Positions 28,016 to 37,966 of a DNA stretch of 64,000 bases are shown in pieces. Position 1 is the stretch's first letter. Every line of letters starts with the position of its first letter. Source of the DNA: an uncultured Lachnospiraceae bacterium (GTDB taxonomy: Bacteria > Bacillota > Clostridia > Lachnospirales > Lachnospiraceae); the NCBI GenBank assembly GCA_910578645.1, contig CAJTQI010000001.1, forward strand, positions 496,001 to 560,000, given 5' to 3'. Below the pieces are notes generated by a model, which searched no databases, had not been told where the DNA came from, and saw nothing but the letters and a program-made list of their open reading frames with translations. The translations under genes and the position numbers were made by a program.

Positions 28016-29143
28016 ATGGCCTTTTGCGATACTTTAAAAACATATACTTTAGAAGAAGCCGGAAACTACAAAATACATGGCAGAACCGATGAGACACAGT
28101 ACCCGTTGCCTCTGTTTTATAACGGGAGCGGTGTAGAAGTGAATGTGACGGGGTCTGAGCTTTGGATTGACGTGGAAGTTAATTTTGATACATATGAACC
28201 GTGGATATGGACAGAGATAAATGGGGCGTTTATGAGCAGGCAAATGCTTTTACCGGGCAGCTACCCGCTATGTCTTTTTAGAGGAATGAGTCCGGATACT
28301 GTCAAGAATGTCAGGTTTTGCAGGGAATTGCAAGCGATGTCAGAGGATAATGGGTGTCGTCTGCTAGTCAAAGGGTTCCGTTGTGACGGAAAATTTCTTC
28401 CGGTGGCATCTAAACGTCTGAAACTGGAATTTATCGGTGACAGTATCACTTCGGGGGAGGGGACTTATGGAGCCAGAGAAGATATGGACTGGATTCCGAT
28501 GTACATGAGCGTCAGCCAGAATTATGCGAAAATAATTTCCGATGCTTTAGATGCGGAGTATCGTTTGGTTTCCCAAGGGGGATGGGGTGTGTTGTGTGGT
28601 TGGGATAACGACCCCAGGCACAATATTACATCTTGCTATGAACAGATATGCGGGTTGGCGCAAGGAGAAATCAATAAGAGATTAGGCGCAGGGAAAGCCT
28701 ATGATTTTGCTGCCTGGGTTCCGGATGCCATTATTGTGAATTTGGGTACCAATGACGCCAGCGCTTTTAAGCAGCCGGAGTGGAGAGAACCTGAAAGCGG
28801 AAGGACTTTTAAGCAGCGCATACAGGAGGATGGGACATATCATCCGGAAGACATCGACAGATTTAAAGAGGCGGTGGTTAATTTCCTGGAAATGGTACGC
28901 CGTAACAATCCTTCCTCTCATATTGTGTGGACGTATGGGATGTTGGGATATGAATTGGCTATTGCCATTGCGGATGCCATGGACACTTACCAGAGGAGGA
29001 CAGGGGATTCTAATATCGCTTTTCTGCAACTGCCTAATACCACAGGGGAGACAATCGGTTCCCGTACCCATCCGGGTATAAAATCCCATATCAGGGCAGC
29101 ACAGGAAATTATCGAGTATTTAGAAACGGTTTATAAGATATGA
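28016..29143 (+). CDS. SGNH/GDSL hydrolase, carbohydrate-esterase-2-like
   Basis: The 375-residue protein lacks a signal peptide. An N-terminal beta-rich domain (about residues 15-130) precedes an SGNH hydrolase domain with the nucleophile block IGDSITSGEG near 144, the GTND block near 242, and the His block THPGIKSH near 356. This order matches CE2-type deacetylases, which remove acetyl groups from sugars. A cytoplasmic location would suit breakdown of imported acetylated oligosaccharides. ATG 28016 follows GGAGGGAGGG. Its stop overlaps the start of the MATE gene (ATGA), so the two are coupled. Confidence 0.82.
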   Translation: MAFCDTLKTYTLEEAGNYKIHGRTDETQYPLPLFYNGSGVEVNVTGSELWIDVEVNFDTYEPWIWTEINGAFMSRQMLLPGSYPLCLFRGMSPDTVKNVRFCRELQAMSEDNGCRLLVKGFRCDGKFLPVASKRLKLEFIGDSITSGEGTYGAREDMDWIPMYMSVSQNYAKIISDALDAEYRLVSQGGWGVLCGWDNDPRHNITSCYEQICGLAQGEINKRLGAGKAYDFAAWVPDAIIVNLGTNDASAFKQPEWREPESGRTFKQRIQEDGTYHPEDIDRFKEAVVNFLEMVRRNNPSSHIVWTYGMLGYELAIAIADAMDTYQRRTGDSNIAFLQLPNTTGETIGSRTHPGIKSHIRAAQEIIEYLETVYKI

Positions 29144-30536
29144 ACTATAAGAAAATGACAAGAGAGCATCTTCGTCAGGTTATAGCACTCAGTATTCCGG
29201 CTGTGCTTGCTGAGATAAGTTCGATTATTATGCAGTATATTGATGCGGCGATGGTAGGCAGCCTTGGGGCAAACGCTACGGCAGCCATTGGTTTGGTTTC
29301 CAGTACAACATGGCTGTTTGGCGGGTTGTGTATTGCACTTGCAGCAGGTTTTTCCATACAGGCTGCGCAGTTCGTAGGTGCAAAGCAAGATGAAGCCGCG
29401 CAGAGAGTGCTGCGGCAGGCATTGGCGTGCACGTTACTGTTTGGCTTAATGATTTCTTTGGTGGGAATCGGTATCAGCCGTTATCTTCCTGCCTGGTTGG
29501 GCGGGGAGGAGGCTGTTCAGGCTGAGGCATCCCGGTATTTTTTCATTTATTCTTGTGCGCTTGTGGCGGCGCAGCTAAGACATACGGCAGGAGGCATGTT
29601 ACAGTGCAGCGGCGACATGCGGATTCCGAGCAAATTAAACATTATGATGTGCTGCTTAGATGTTGTGTTTAATAGCGTGTTGATATTTCCGGACAGGCAG
29701 GTATCATTGTATCATTGTTCGGGGTTTCCTTTACCGTATACGGCGCCGGATTGGGGGTCACCGGAGCGGCTCTTGGCACGGCATTGTCGGAGGTAGTTAC
29801 GGCGATATTGATGGTATATGCCGTCTGTTTCCGTTCTTCTCATTTACGGCTAGGAAAAAACGGAAATTGGCGCCCTGAAAAGCGATGTATACATACTGCT
29901 CTTAGGCTTGCCTTGCCGATGGCCTTTGAACATACCGTCATGTGCGGTGCGCATATTGCAGAGACGCGTATCGTGGCGCCTCTGGGTACGGTAGCCGTAG
30001 CGGCCAATTCACTGTCCGTGACGGCCGAGAGCCTCTGCTATATGCCGGGACATGGCATCGGTGCGGCGGCGACAACACTGGTGGGGCAGAGCATTGGGGC
30101 AGGAGAACCAGAACTTGCCAAGCGGTATGCAAATCTGTCCGTTATATTAGGAGCCGCCGTTATGACATGCACAGGAGGATTGATGTTCTTGTGCGCGCCT
30201 GGGATGCTTGCGATGCTCACGCCAGATGCGGCAATTCGTGCATTGGGAGTGAGAGTGCTGCGGATTGAAGCTTTTGCCGAGCCGTTGTTCGCGGTATCTA
30301 TTGTGGCCGCGGGAGCGCTAAGAGGTGCGGGAGATACTTTAGTTCCCAGTTTGATTAATCTCGCCAGTATGTGGGGTGTGCGGATTACGGCAGCAACTTT
30401 GCTCGCACCACGGTTCGGTCTAGTCGGCGTGTGGATTGCCATGTGTGGTGAACTGTGTGTGAGGGGAATTATGTTTTTTGTGCGTTTGATGCGGGGACGA
30501 TGGGCGCAGCGGAAGAGCCTGTTGTCCGGGGAATAG
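29140..30536 (+). pseudogene. MATE-family efflux transporter, frameshifted by an 8-bp duplication
   Basis: Two overlapping frames encode the two halves of one MATE transporter. Bases 29140-29700 give the N-terminal helices up to the motif NSVLIFP, and 29718-30536 in another frame give the rest (GAGLGVTGAALGTALSE onward). At the junction TATCATTG stands twice in tandem (29702-29709 and 29710-29717). Removing one copy restores a single frame of about 462 residues with the expected twelve helices. MATE proteins expel drugs or metabolites in exchange for sodium or protons. The gene is either recently broken, switchable by copy-number change, or affected by a sequence error. It is coupled to the upstream esterase gene. 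Confidence 0.85.
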
Positions 30537-30607
30537 ATTTTTTCACAAATGATTGTTGTAAGCAGACGGACGGTGTGTATGTGTATTGGCGGAGGAAAGA
30601 GCTATCT

Positions 30608-30823
30608 ATGTTTAGAAGAAAAAAGGTTATGCAGGATTATAAATATGACCCGGAAATTCAGAAGCCGATTTTGAAATGTAGTATATGTAATGGAGAACAG
30701 GTGGCAGGGTTTAAGAATCTGCAGACAGGCAAGTTTGAAGAAATCATGTTAATCAGTTGCGACACAGATTTGCATGAATTTATGCAACGGTGCAAAGTCA
30801 GCACAATACTGAAAGAGTATTGA
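30608..30823 (+). CDS. Small conserved cytoplasmic protein with CxxC motif
   Basis: The 71-residue protein begins at ATG 30608 after GGAGGAAAG. It has a basic N-terminus and a single CSIC pair within LKCSICNGEQVAGFKNLQTGKFEE, then a short helical end. I recall similar short proteins in Lachnospiraceae but know no function. The CxxC pair could bind metal or be redox active. It lies directly upstream of the rubredoxin-glutamate synthase gene, so a shared transcript is possible. Confidence 0.65.
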   Translation: MFRRKKVMQDYKYDPEIQKPILKCSICNGEQVAGFKNLQTGKFEEIMLISCDTDLHEFMQRCKVSTILKEY

Positions 30824-30892
30824 CGCACAGAAAGCATGGCTATAAAATAATATCAATTATCGACAAAAGAAAATACAAGACGGAGGTACTTT

Positions 30893-32299
30893 ATGGCAAT
30901 ATATAAATGTAGTATATGCGGGGCGGTTTATGATGAAGAGAAGGAAGCAAAGCCGTTTTCTGAGTTGGATGTATGTCCGGTATGCAAGCAGCCGGCGTCT
31001 CGTTTTGAGGTGGTATCTGACGAGAAAGAACAGCCAGTGGAGAAGAACTATTGTACTGAGTTGGATTACGACAGCGCGACGGCAAGACATGACCTTTCCA
31101 ACCGTTATATGGCGCAGATACATGAGATGGCTGTGACAGGGAAAACCATTGGCGATGCGATGTGTACCAAGATGCCTATGCCGGGATGGGATGATATTTT
31201 GCTGCTTGGCGCCCAACTTAATCCGCCGCCGCTTGATGACGGTGAGACGGTGGATACGACTACGGTAATCGGTAAGAATGCGAAAAAGCCGATGGTGCTT
31301 GAAAGTCCGGTTTATATTTCACATATGTCTTTTGGCGCATTGTCGAGAGAGGTAAAGATTGCCTTGGCGCAAGGCTCGGCGATGGCTAAGACGGCAATGT
31401 GCAGCGGAGAAGGCGGCATCTTACCTGAAGAGAAGCAGGCAGCATATAAATACATATTTGAGTATATTCCAAATAAGTATAGTGTGACGAGCGAAAATCT
31501 GCAGACATCGGACGCCATTGAAATTAAGATTGGACAGGGTACAAAACCGGGTATGGGAGGACACCTTCCCGGAGAGAAAGTAACGGCAGAAATTGCCGCT
31601 GTCCGCGGCAAGAAGCAGGGGGAAGATATTCAAAGTCCCAGCAAGTTTCCGGAACTGAACTCTAAAGAAGACTTACGTTCTATGGTAAATCTGCTACGGG
31701 ATTTGTCAGGAGGGCGTCCTATTGGTGTTAAGATTGCAGCGGGCAATATAGAGCGCGACCTGGAATATTGTGTATTTGCAGAACCAGATTTTATTACGAT
31801 TGACGGCAGAGGCGGGGCTACGGGCTCCAGTCCGTTTTTTCTTAGGGAGGCGACTACGGTTCCGACAATCTATGCGTTAGCACGGGCAAGGAAATATCTG
31901 GACTCGGTACATTCCGATATCCAGCTTGTAATTACCGGAGGGCTTCGTGTTTCGGCAGATTTTGCGAAGGCTTTGGCGATGGGGGCAGATGCTGTTGCAA
32001 TTGCCAGTGCAGGGTTGATTGCTGCGGCGTGCCAACAGTATCGGATATGCGGAAGCGGAAATTGTCCTGTAGGGGTGGCGACCCAGAATCCGGAACTGAG
32101 GGGGCGCCTACAAGTTAGTCCGGCGGCGCACAGAGTAGCCAATTTCCTGAATGTGTCACGTAAGGAGTTAGAAATGTTTGCCCGGATTACCGGAAACCGT
32201 TCGGTGCATGGCTTATCGATGGACAATCTTGTGACGTTGGACAGGGATATTGCCGAGTATGCAGGTGTACGGCATGCGGGGCAGCCCAATATGGGTTAG
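30893..32299 (+). CDS. Glutamate-synthase-like FMN protein with N-terminal rubredoxin domain
   Basis: The 468-residue protein starts with a rubredoxin-like iron site (CSIC near residue 6 and CPVC near 28). The rest is the FMN-binding TIM barrel of glutamate synthase: GGxxxGxGP-like loops (KIGQGTKPGMGGHLPGEK), FITIDGRGGATGSSP and MGADAVAIASAGL. Cysteines for an iron-sulfur cluster are in CGSGNCPVGVATQ. It lacks the glutaminase domain and the long C-terminal beta-helix of full GltB. Such stand-alone proteins may make glutamate from ammonia released by another protein, or perform another FMN redox reaction. The rubredoxin suggests electrons from a small iron protein instead of NADPH. Confidence 0.85.
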   Translation: MAIYKCSICGAVYDEEKEAKPFSELDVCPVCKQPASRFEVVSDEKEQPVEKNYCTELDYDSATARHDLSNRYMAQIHEMAVTGKTIGDAMCTKMPMPGWDDILLLGAQLNPPPLDDGETVDTTTVIGKNAKKPMVLESPVYISHMSFGALSREVKIALAQGSAMAKTAMCSGEGGILPEEKQAAYKYIFEYIPNKYSVTSENLQTSDAIEIKIGQGTKPGMGGHLPGEKVTAEIAAVRGKKQGEDIQSPSKFPELNSKEDLRSMVNLLRDLSGGRPIGVKIAAGNIERDLEYCVFAEPDFITIDGRGGATGSSPFFLREATTVPTIYALARARKYLDSVHSDIQLVITGGLRVSADFAKALAMGADAVAIASAGLIAAACQQYRICGSGNCPVGVATQNPELRGRLQVSPAAHRVANFLNVSRKELEMFARITGNRSVHGLSMDNLVTLDRDIAEYAGVRHAGQPNMG

Positions 32300-32327
32300 T
32301 CTTTATACTTTGTTAGGGCCAAATATC

Positions 32328-32357
32328 TTGCAATGGCGGAAGGGCATGTGATATAAT
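32328..32357 (+). promoter_or_regulatory. Extended -10 promoter for hybrid kinase
   Basis: TTGCAA at 32328-32333 and a perfect TATAAT at 32352-32357 are separated by 18 bases, with TG one base before the -10 hexamer. It lies 87 bases before the kinase start codon. Confidence 0.75.
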
Positions 32358-32443
32358 TAATAACTAATATAATGAGCGTTGACTGCCATTTCGGGTCGTT
32401 ATGCGACATGTTTTAATTCGCTCTTTTTAGGAAGGGATTGCTA

Positions 32444-35014
32444 ATGAACAAGAGTATTGTAAAAAGTAAAACTACACATTTTCTAATTGGAAGTTTTATT
32501 TGCCTGCTAATCTTCAGTGTGGTTATTTTTCTTGCACTAGGAATTTATATGAGTCATCTTAACGAACAGACAATCAATGCGGTAGGAAACCTGTATATGA
32601 CAGGCATGAGCGAACAGATGTGCGCTCATTTTGAGACGTTGATAGATTCAAAATTTGACCAGGCGGACGTGGTGACGGAAGTGGTTTCTGCAGATATAGA
32701 GAATATAGATGAGTTGTACGAAGAGTTGGTCTATAGAATCCAGGTCAGGGGATTTGATTATCTGGCTTTGTGTTCTGAATCCGGGGAGCTGCAGATGCTT
32801 TACGGCGAACCGATACAGCTTGCGGACCCGGACCCTTTTCTTGAGTCCATGCGGCATAAAGAAAGAAAAGTAGCTGTAGGCACGGATGAGTCAGGAAGGG
32901 AAATTGTTATATTTGGTGTTGACGCCAGCTATCCTATGGCTAATGGTGAGGAGTGTATGGCGATGGTCACCGCACTTCCCGTGGAATATATTACGGAGCT
33001 GCTTTTGCGCGAGGATGAGGATTCTTTGGTACATTCGCATATTATCAGGAAAGACGGCAGTTTTATTGTACATGATTCGGAAGTGCAAGGACCAGATTAT
33101 TTCAGTAATCTTTACATAAAATTCAGTGAGAGCGACCCAGTGGAGTTAGACCGGTATGTGGATGAATTGTTTGTTTCTATGCAAGAAGGAGAGAATTATT
33201 CAACCATATTGCAGTTAAACGGAGTCAGAAACCAGGTGTACAGCACGAATCTGCCCCATGCGGAGTGGTATTTGGTTTCGTTGTTGCCATACGGTATTTT
33301 GAATGAAACGGTAAATGGACTGAACACCCGCAGGACATTGGTGATGGTCGGGGCTTTTTCCGTAATTTGTTTTGTTCTTTTGTTGATTTTTGCCAGGTAT
33401 TTTGGCTTAATCCGTGAACAGCTTGAGGAAGTAGAAGAAGCGCGTGCGACTGCTATGCAGGCAACCAAGGCTAAGAGTGAGTTTTTGTCTAATATGAGTC
33501 ATGATATCCGTACGCCAATGAATGCGATTGTAGGTATGACGGCGATTGCCACAGCCCATATTAATGACAAAGAGCAAGTGCAGAACTGTCTGAAGAAAAT
33601 TGCACTGTCTGGCAAACATCTGCTTGGTTTGATTAACGATGTACTTGACATGTCTAAGATTGAGAGCGGTAAGATGACGTTAAGCATGGACCAAGTTTCC
33701 CTGCCGGAGGCAATTGAAGGAATTGTGGGAATTGTACAATCACAGGTACGTGGAAAGAAGCAGAGCTTTAATGTACATGTGGACAATATACAAGTAGAGG
33801 ATGTTTACTGCGATAGCGTACGTTTGAACCAGGTTCTGTTAAACCTTCTGTCGAACGCGGTGAAATATACGCCGGAAGGAGGCTCCATCTGGCTGTCATT
33901 GTATGAAGAAGAATCACCGAAGGGTGATAATTATATCCGTACTCATGTGATAGTTGAGGATAATGGAATCGGTATGGACGAAGAGTTCCAGAAGAAGATA
34001 TTCGACACCTATTCCCGGGCGGACAGCCAGAGAGTACATAAAACGGAAGGTGCCGGATTGGGAATGGCAATTACAAAATATATTGTGGGTGCAATGGAAG
34101 GTAATATCGAGGTGGAGAGCCAACTGGGCAAAGGCACGAAGTTCCACTTAACGCTTGATTTTGAAAAAGCTGAGATTAGGGAAGTTGATATGGTGCTTCC
34201 GGCATGGAAGATGCTTGTAGTGGACGATGATGAAATGCTGTGCCAGACCACCGTAGAGGCTCTATTGACAATCGGAATTGACGCGGATTGGACGCTCAGC
34301 GGTGAGAAGGCTTTGGAGCTAGTCCGGGAACATCACCAGAAGAGAGATGACTACCAGATTATCTTGTTAGATTGGAAGCTGCCGGGGATGAATGGTGTTC
34401 AGGTTGCAAGAGAAATAAGGCGTGATTATGACCAGGATATTCCGATTCTTCTGATTTCCGCATATGACTGGAGTGAATTTGAAACAGAGGCGAGGGATGC
34501 CGGAGTTACAGGATTTATTTCAAAGCCGCTGTTTAAATCGACTTTATTCTATGGATTACAGAAATATATGGGAGTGGAAAGCACCGTCGATGATAAGGTT
34601 GACCAAAATGTGGATTTGACTGGCAAACGTGTACTGGTTGCGGAAGACAACGACTTGAACTGGGAAGTTCTCAATGAGCTGTTGTCCGATGTGGGACTTG
34701 AGTTGGAATGGGCAGAAAACGGACAGATAAGTGTAGAAAAGTTTGAGCAGTCCGAGGCGGGATATTACGATGCAATTCTTATGGATGTGCGTATGCCTAT
34801 TATGACGGGGTATGAAGCGACTAAGGCGATTCGAGCGTTGAATCATGCAGATGCACAGACAATACCGATTATTGCTATGACGGCGGATGCTTTCTCGGAA
34901 GACGTACAGCGCTGTCTGGATTGTGGTATGAATGCGCATACGGCTAAACCGATTAACCTGGATGAAGTGTTGTTTTTACTTAGAAAGTACTTTAGCATGA
35001 ATGAAAAGTCTTAG
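32444..35014 (+). CDS. Hybrid sensor histidine kinase with two receiver domains
   Basis: The 856-residue protein has a transmembrane helix (about 12-34), a large extracellular sensor (about 40-290) of Cache-like make-up, and a second helix (about 300-325). A HisKA domain with His353 (NMSHDIRTPMNA), an HATPase domain (DNGIGMDEEFQ; GAGLGMAI) and two receivers follow: the first with acceptor Asp643 (LLDWKLPGMNG), the second with Asp781 (LMDVRMPIMTGYE). There is no output domain or HPt. ATG 32444 follows AGGAAGGG. Its stop lies 31 bases before the preferred start of the TetR-type gene, suggesting co-transcription. Confidence 0.9.
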   Translation: MNKSIVKSKTTHFLIGSFICLLIFSVVIFLALGIYMSHLNEQTINAVGNLYMTGMSEQMCAHFETLIDSKFDQADVVTEVVSADIENIDELYEELVYRIQVRGFDYLALCSESGELQMLYGEPIQLADPDPFLESMRHKERKVAVGTDESGREIVIFGVDASYPMANGEECMAMVTALPVEYITELLLREDEDSLVHSHIIRKDGSFIVHDSEVQGPDYFSNLYIKFSESDPVELDRYVDELFVSMQEGENYSTILQLNGVRNQVYSTNLPHAEWYLVSLLPYGILNETVNGLNTRRTLVMVGAFSVICFVLLLIFARYFGLIREQLEEVEEARATAMQATKAKSEFLSNMSHDIRTPMNAIVGMTAIATAHINDKEQVQNCLKKIALSGKHLLGLINDVLDMSKIESGKMTLSMDQVSLPEAIEGIVGIVQSQVRGKKQSFNVHVDNIQVEDVYCDSVRLNQVLLNLLSNAVKYTPEGGSIWLSLYEEESPKGDNYIRTHVIVEDNGIGMDEEFQKKIFDTYSRADSQRVHKTEGAGLGMAITKYIVGAMEGNIEVESQLGKGTKFHLTLDFEKAEIREVDMVLPAWKMLVVDDDEMLCQTTVEALLTIGIDADWTLSGEKALELVREHHQKRDDYQIILLDWKLPGMNGVQVAREIRRDYDQDIPILLISAYDWSEFETEARDAGVTGFISKPLFKSTLFYGLQKYMGVESTVDDKVDQNVDLTGKRVLVAEDNDLNWEVLNELLSDVGLELEWAENGQISVEKFEQSEAGYYDAILMDVRMPIMTGYEATKAIRALNHADAQTIPIIAMTADAFSEDVQRCLDCGMNAHTAKPINLDEVLFLLRKYFSMNEKS

Positions 35015-35045
35015 TTCATGGGAACTTGTCAGGAAGGGAAGGATT

Positions 35046-35624
35046 GTGCCTAATACTACCAAAAATGCATTGGAAACATCGCTCAAGAAACTTGTTGCGC
35101 AAAAACCCCTTGATAAGATAACGATTAATGATATCACATCGGATTGTGGAATCAGCCGTATGTCTTTTTACTACCATTTCAAAGATATTTATGATTTGGT
35201 TGAGTGGTGTTGTGTCGAAGATGGTAAACGCGCACTGCAGGGGAAGAAAACTTATGATACATGGCAGGAAGGTGTGTGCCAGATTTTTGAAGCGGTTATG
35301 GAAAACAAGACATTTATCCTGAATGTATACCGCTGTGTTGGCAGAGGCAAAGTAGAGAGATATCTTCATAAGCTGACATACCAATTGATAGTCGGGGTAG
35401 TAGATGAAAAGTGTATACAGGCTGATTTGAGACAAGAGGACAGGGTTTTTATTGCTGAGTTTTATAAGTATGGATTTGTAGGTGTTATGCTTGACTGGAT
35501 TGAAGGCGGGATGCGTGATGACTATGAAAAGATTGTGGAGATGATGAGTATTACACTGCGGGGCTGTATTACAACATCCATACACAATTTCCAGGAGTTA
35601 AGACATTCAGACAACAAAATATAA
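35046..35624 (+). CDS. TetR-family regulator, DhaS-like
   Basis: The 192-residue protein has an N-terminal TetR helix-turn-helix (about 1-55; ITINDITSDCGISRMSFYYHFKDIYDLVEW), followed by a helical ligand domain like that of DhaS-type regulators. The GTG at 35046 is preferred because AGGAAGGGAAGGA precedes it; an in-frame ATG at 35001 lies inside the upstream gene and lacks a ribosome site. The oleate hydratase gene lies downstream in the same direction. TetR-type genes often accompany fatty-acid hydratase genes, so it may sense free fatty acid; that is inference. Two terminators separate the genes. Confidence 0.85.
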   Translation: MPNTTKNALETSLKKLVAQKPLDKITINDITSDCGISRMSFYYHFKDIYDLVEWCCVEDGKRALQGKKTYDTWQEGVCQIFEAVMENKTFILNVYRCVGRGKVERYLHKLTYQLIVGVVDEKCIQADLRQEDRVFIAEFYKYGFVGVMLDWIEGGMRDDYEKIVEMMSITLRGCITTSIHNFQELRHSDNKI

Positions 35625-35635
35625 GTGAATTTGAG

Positions 35636-35685
35636 AAAGGCTGTTGTAAAGTATTGGATTTAGGAAGACTTTACAGCAGCTTTTT
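35636..35685 (+). terminator. Terminator after TetR gene
   Basis: A 17-bp stem with two G-U pairs (35636-35652 with 35668-35684) encloses a 15-base loop and runs into TTTTT. Confidence 0.75.
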
Positions 35686-35738
35686 ATTCTTTAGACGGGA
35701 TATTTCTTGATATGCCTTTTAACACTCTAATCTTTATC

Positions 35739-35781
35739 AAAATGGGAGGGATGATAAGTTTTTTATCATCTCTCCCGTTTT
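35739..35781. terminator. Second, bidirectional terminator-like hairpin
   Basis: Nineteen-base arms (35739-35757 and 35763-35781) pair with only wobble exceptions around a 5-base loop. A on the left side and T on the right allow action in both directions. The remainder of the gap to 35956 is AT-rich, with no other clear element. Confidence 0.7.
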
Positions 35782-35956
35782 GTAAGTTGGATTTTCTAAA
35801 ATACCTGCGTAGAATATCAGCATAGATGTTGATACGAACAGATGTCGAGTATGTAGAATCTGTAAAATGTAGTAGTTATCAATCATGGCGTATGCATATG
35901 AATGCGAATGCAGACCATAGAAACTGGATAGCATAAAAAGAAAGGTGGATATGATT

Positions 35957-37960
35957 ATGGCAAACAAAAAAGGAATCGGGATTGGTGTTGCAGCAGTGGC
36001 AGCGGGAGCGGGAGCAGCAGCGTATGTGGCAAGGAACCATAAAAAGAATGAAGAGGGGGACAGAGGAGCTTGTAAAGATTCGTCCAAAAAGGTATCAGGG
36101 AAACATAAGGAATATGTAGACTTGGATTACAGGAATACGGAACTTGGAAGGTACGATAAGAACAGTAAAGGGATTTACTATTCTAATGGAAATTATGAAG
36201 CGTTTGCAAAACCCAGAAAACCGGAAGGCGTGGATGAAAAGAATGCGTATATCGTAGGGAGCGGATTGGCATCATTGGCTGCGGCATGTTTTCTTGTGCG
36301 TGACGGACAGATGCCAGGCAGCCATATCCATATATTGGAGGCCATGGACATTGCAGGCGGCGCGTGTGACGGGATTCATGACCCTATGAGGGGTTATGTT
36401 ATGAGAGGCGGACGTGAGATGGAGAATCATTTCGAATGTTTGTGGGATTTGTTCCGCAGTATTCCGTCGTTGGAGACTCCCGGTGTATCCGTGTTGGATG
36501 AATATTATTGGCTGAACAAGGAAGACCCTAATTATTCTCTTTGCCGTGCCACAGTCAACCGGGGAGAAGACGCCCACACGGACGGGAAATTTAATTTGAG
36601 CCAGAAAGGCTGTATGGAAATCATGAAGCTGTTTATGACCAAGGATGAGGATTTGTATGATAAGACAATAGAGGATGTCTTTGACGAGGAGGTATTTGAT
36701 TCCACATTCTGGCTATATTGGAGGACTATGTTTGCGTTTGAGAACTGGCACAGTGCATTGGAAATGAAGTTATATTTCCAGAGATTTATCCATCATATTG
36801 CAGGGCTTCCGGATTTCAGCGCTTTAAAATTTACCAAGTATAATCAGTATGAATCATTGATTCTTCCGATGCAAAAATATTTGGAAGCTGCGGGGGTTGA
36901 CTTCCAGTTCAATACTGAAGTAACCAATGTTATTTTTGAAATAGAAGAAGATAAAAAGGTAGCAAAGGCCATTGAATGCAAGGTGAAAGGCGTGGAAAAA
37001 GGGATTGTATTGACAGAGAACGACCTTGTATTCGTAACCAACGGAAGTTGTACGGAGGGAACAATTTACGGAGACCAAGAGCATGCGCCTAACGGGGATG
37101 CGGAAGTCAGGACGAGTGGCTGCTGGAGTTTGTGGAGAAATATTGCGAAACAGGATGCTTCCTTCGGCCACCCGGAAAAATTCTGTTCCGATATTGCGAA
37201 GACTAATTGGGAATCCGCTACTGTTACCACATTGGATGACAAGATTTTGCCCTATATCACCAATATTTGTAAGCGTGACCCGAAGAGTGGTAAAGTTGTA
37301 ACGGGCGGTATTGTGAGCTGCCAAGATTCTTCCTGGCTGCTTAGCTGGACGATTAACAGGCAGGGTCAATTTAAAGAGCAGGATAAGGACCATGTTTGTG
37401 TATGGGTTTATGGTCTGTTTACGGATGTACCTGGGGATTATGTCAAGAAGCCGATGAAAGAGTGCACAGGCAAAGAGATTACCCAAGAATGGCTTTACCA
37501 TCTGGGTGTTCCGGAGGAAGATATACCGAAGTTGGCTGAAAAGAGTGCAGTCTGTGTACCGACTATGATGCCATATATTACGGCATTCTTTATGCCCAGG
37601 ACAAAAGGAGACCGGCCTGATGTCATACCGGATGGCTGTGTGAACTTTGCTTTCTTAGGCCAGTTTGCAGAGACGCCAAGAGATACCGTTTTTACCACAG
37701 AGTATTCTGTCAGGACGGCTATGGAAGCCGTATACGGACTTCTCGGCGTGGACAGAGGCGTGCCGGAAGTGTGGGGCAGTGTGTATGATATCCGTGAACT
37801 GCTTAGCAGCAGCGTGAAGCTGATGGATGGAAAATCACCACTTGAAATTGCGCTTCCCGGACCGCTCAATGCATTGAAGAAGCCTCTGCTTAAGGTGGTT
37901 AAGGGCACTGTGATTGAAAAAGTGCTGAGAGACCAGAATGTATTGAAGGAAGGAATGTAA
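35957..37960 (+). CDS. ohyA: Oleate hydratase (myosin-cross-reactive antigen family) with membrane anchor
   Basis: This FAD protein adds water to the cis-9 double bond of oleic or linoleic acid, giving 10-hydroxy fatty acids, a detoxification seen in gut bacteria. The FAD-binding motif AYIVGSGLASLAAACFL lies near residue 100, followed by the family motif GGACDG and RGGREMENH with the catalytic acid. The length of 667 residues exceeds the usual 560-590. The extra N-terminus has one hydrophobic Gly/Ala-rich helix (about 7-24), then a basic charged linker, so this form is probably attached to the membrane. ATG 35957 is at good distance from AAAGGTGGA. Confidence 0.93.
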   Translation: MANKKGIGIGVAAVAAGAGAAAYVARNHKKNEEGDRGACKDSSKKVSGKHKEYVDLDYRNTELGRYDKNSKGIYYSNGNYEAFAKPRKPEGVDEKNAYIVGSGLASLAAACFLVRDGQMPGSHIHILEAMDIAGGACDGIHDPMRGYVMRGGREMENHFECLWDLFRSIPSLETPGVSVLDEYYWLNKEDPNYSLCRATVNRGEDAHTDGKFNLSQKGCMEIMKLFMTKDEDLYDKTIEDVFDEEVFDSTFWLYWRTMFAFENWHSALEMKLYFQRFIHHIAGLPDFSALKFTKYNQYESLILPMQKYLEAAGVDFQFNTEVTNVIFEIEEDKKVAKAIECKVKGVEKGIVLTENDLVFVTNGSCTEGTIYGDQEHAPNGDAEVRTSGCWSLWRNIAKQDASFGHPEKFCSDIAKTNWESATVTTLDDKILPYITNICKRDPKSGKVVTGGIVSCQDSSWLLSWTINRQGQFKEQDKDHVCVWVYGLFTDVPGDYVKKPMKECTGKEITQEWLYHLGVPEEDIPKLAEKSAVCVPTMMPYITAFFMPRTKGDRPDVIPDGCVNFAFLGQFAETPRDTVFTTEYSVRTAMEAVYGLLGVDRGVPEVWGSVYDIRELLSSSVKLMDGKSPLEIALPGPLNALKKPLLKVVKGTVIEKVLRDQNVLKEGM

Positions 37961-37966
37961 ATATAA

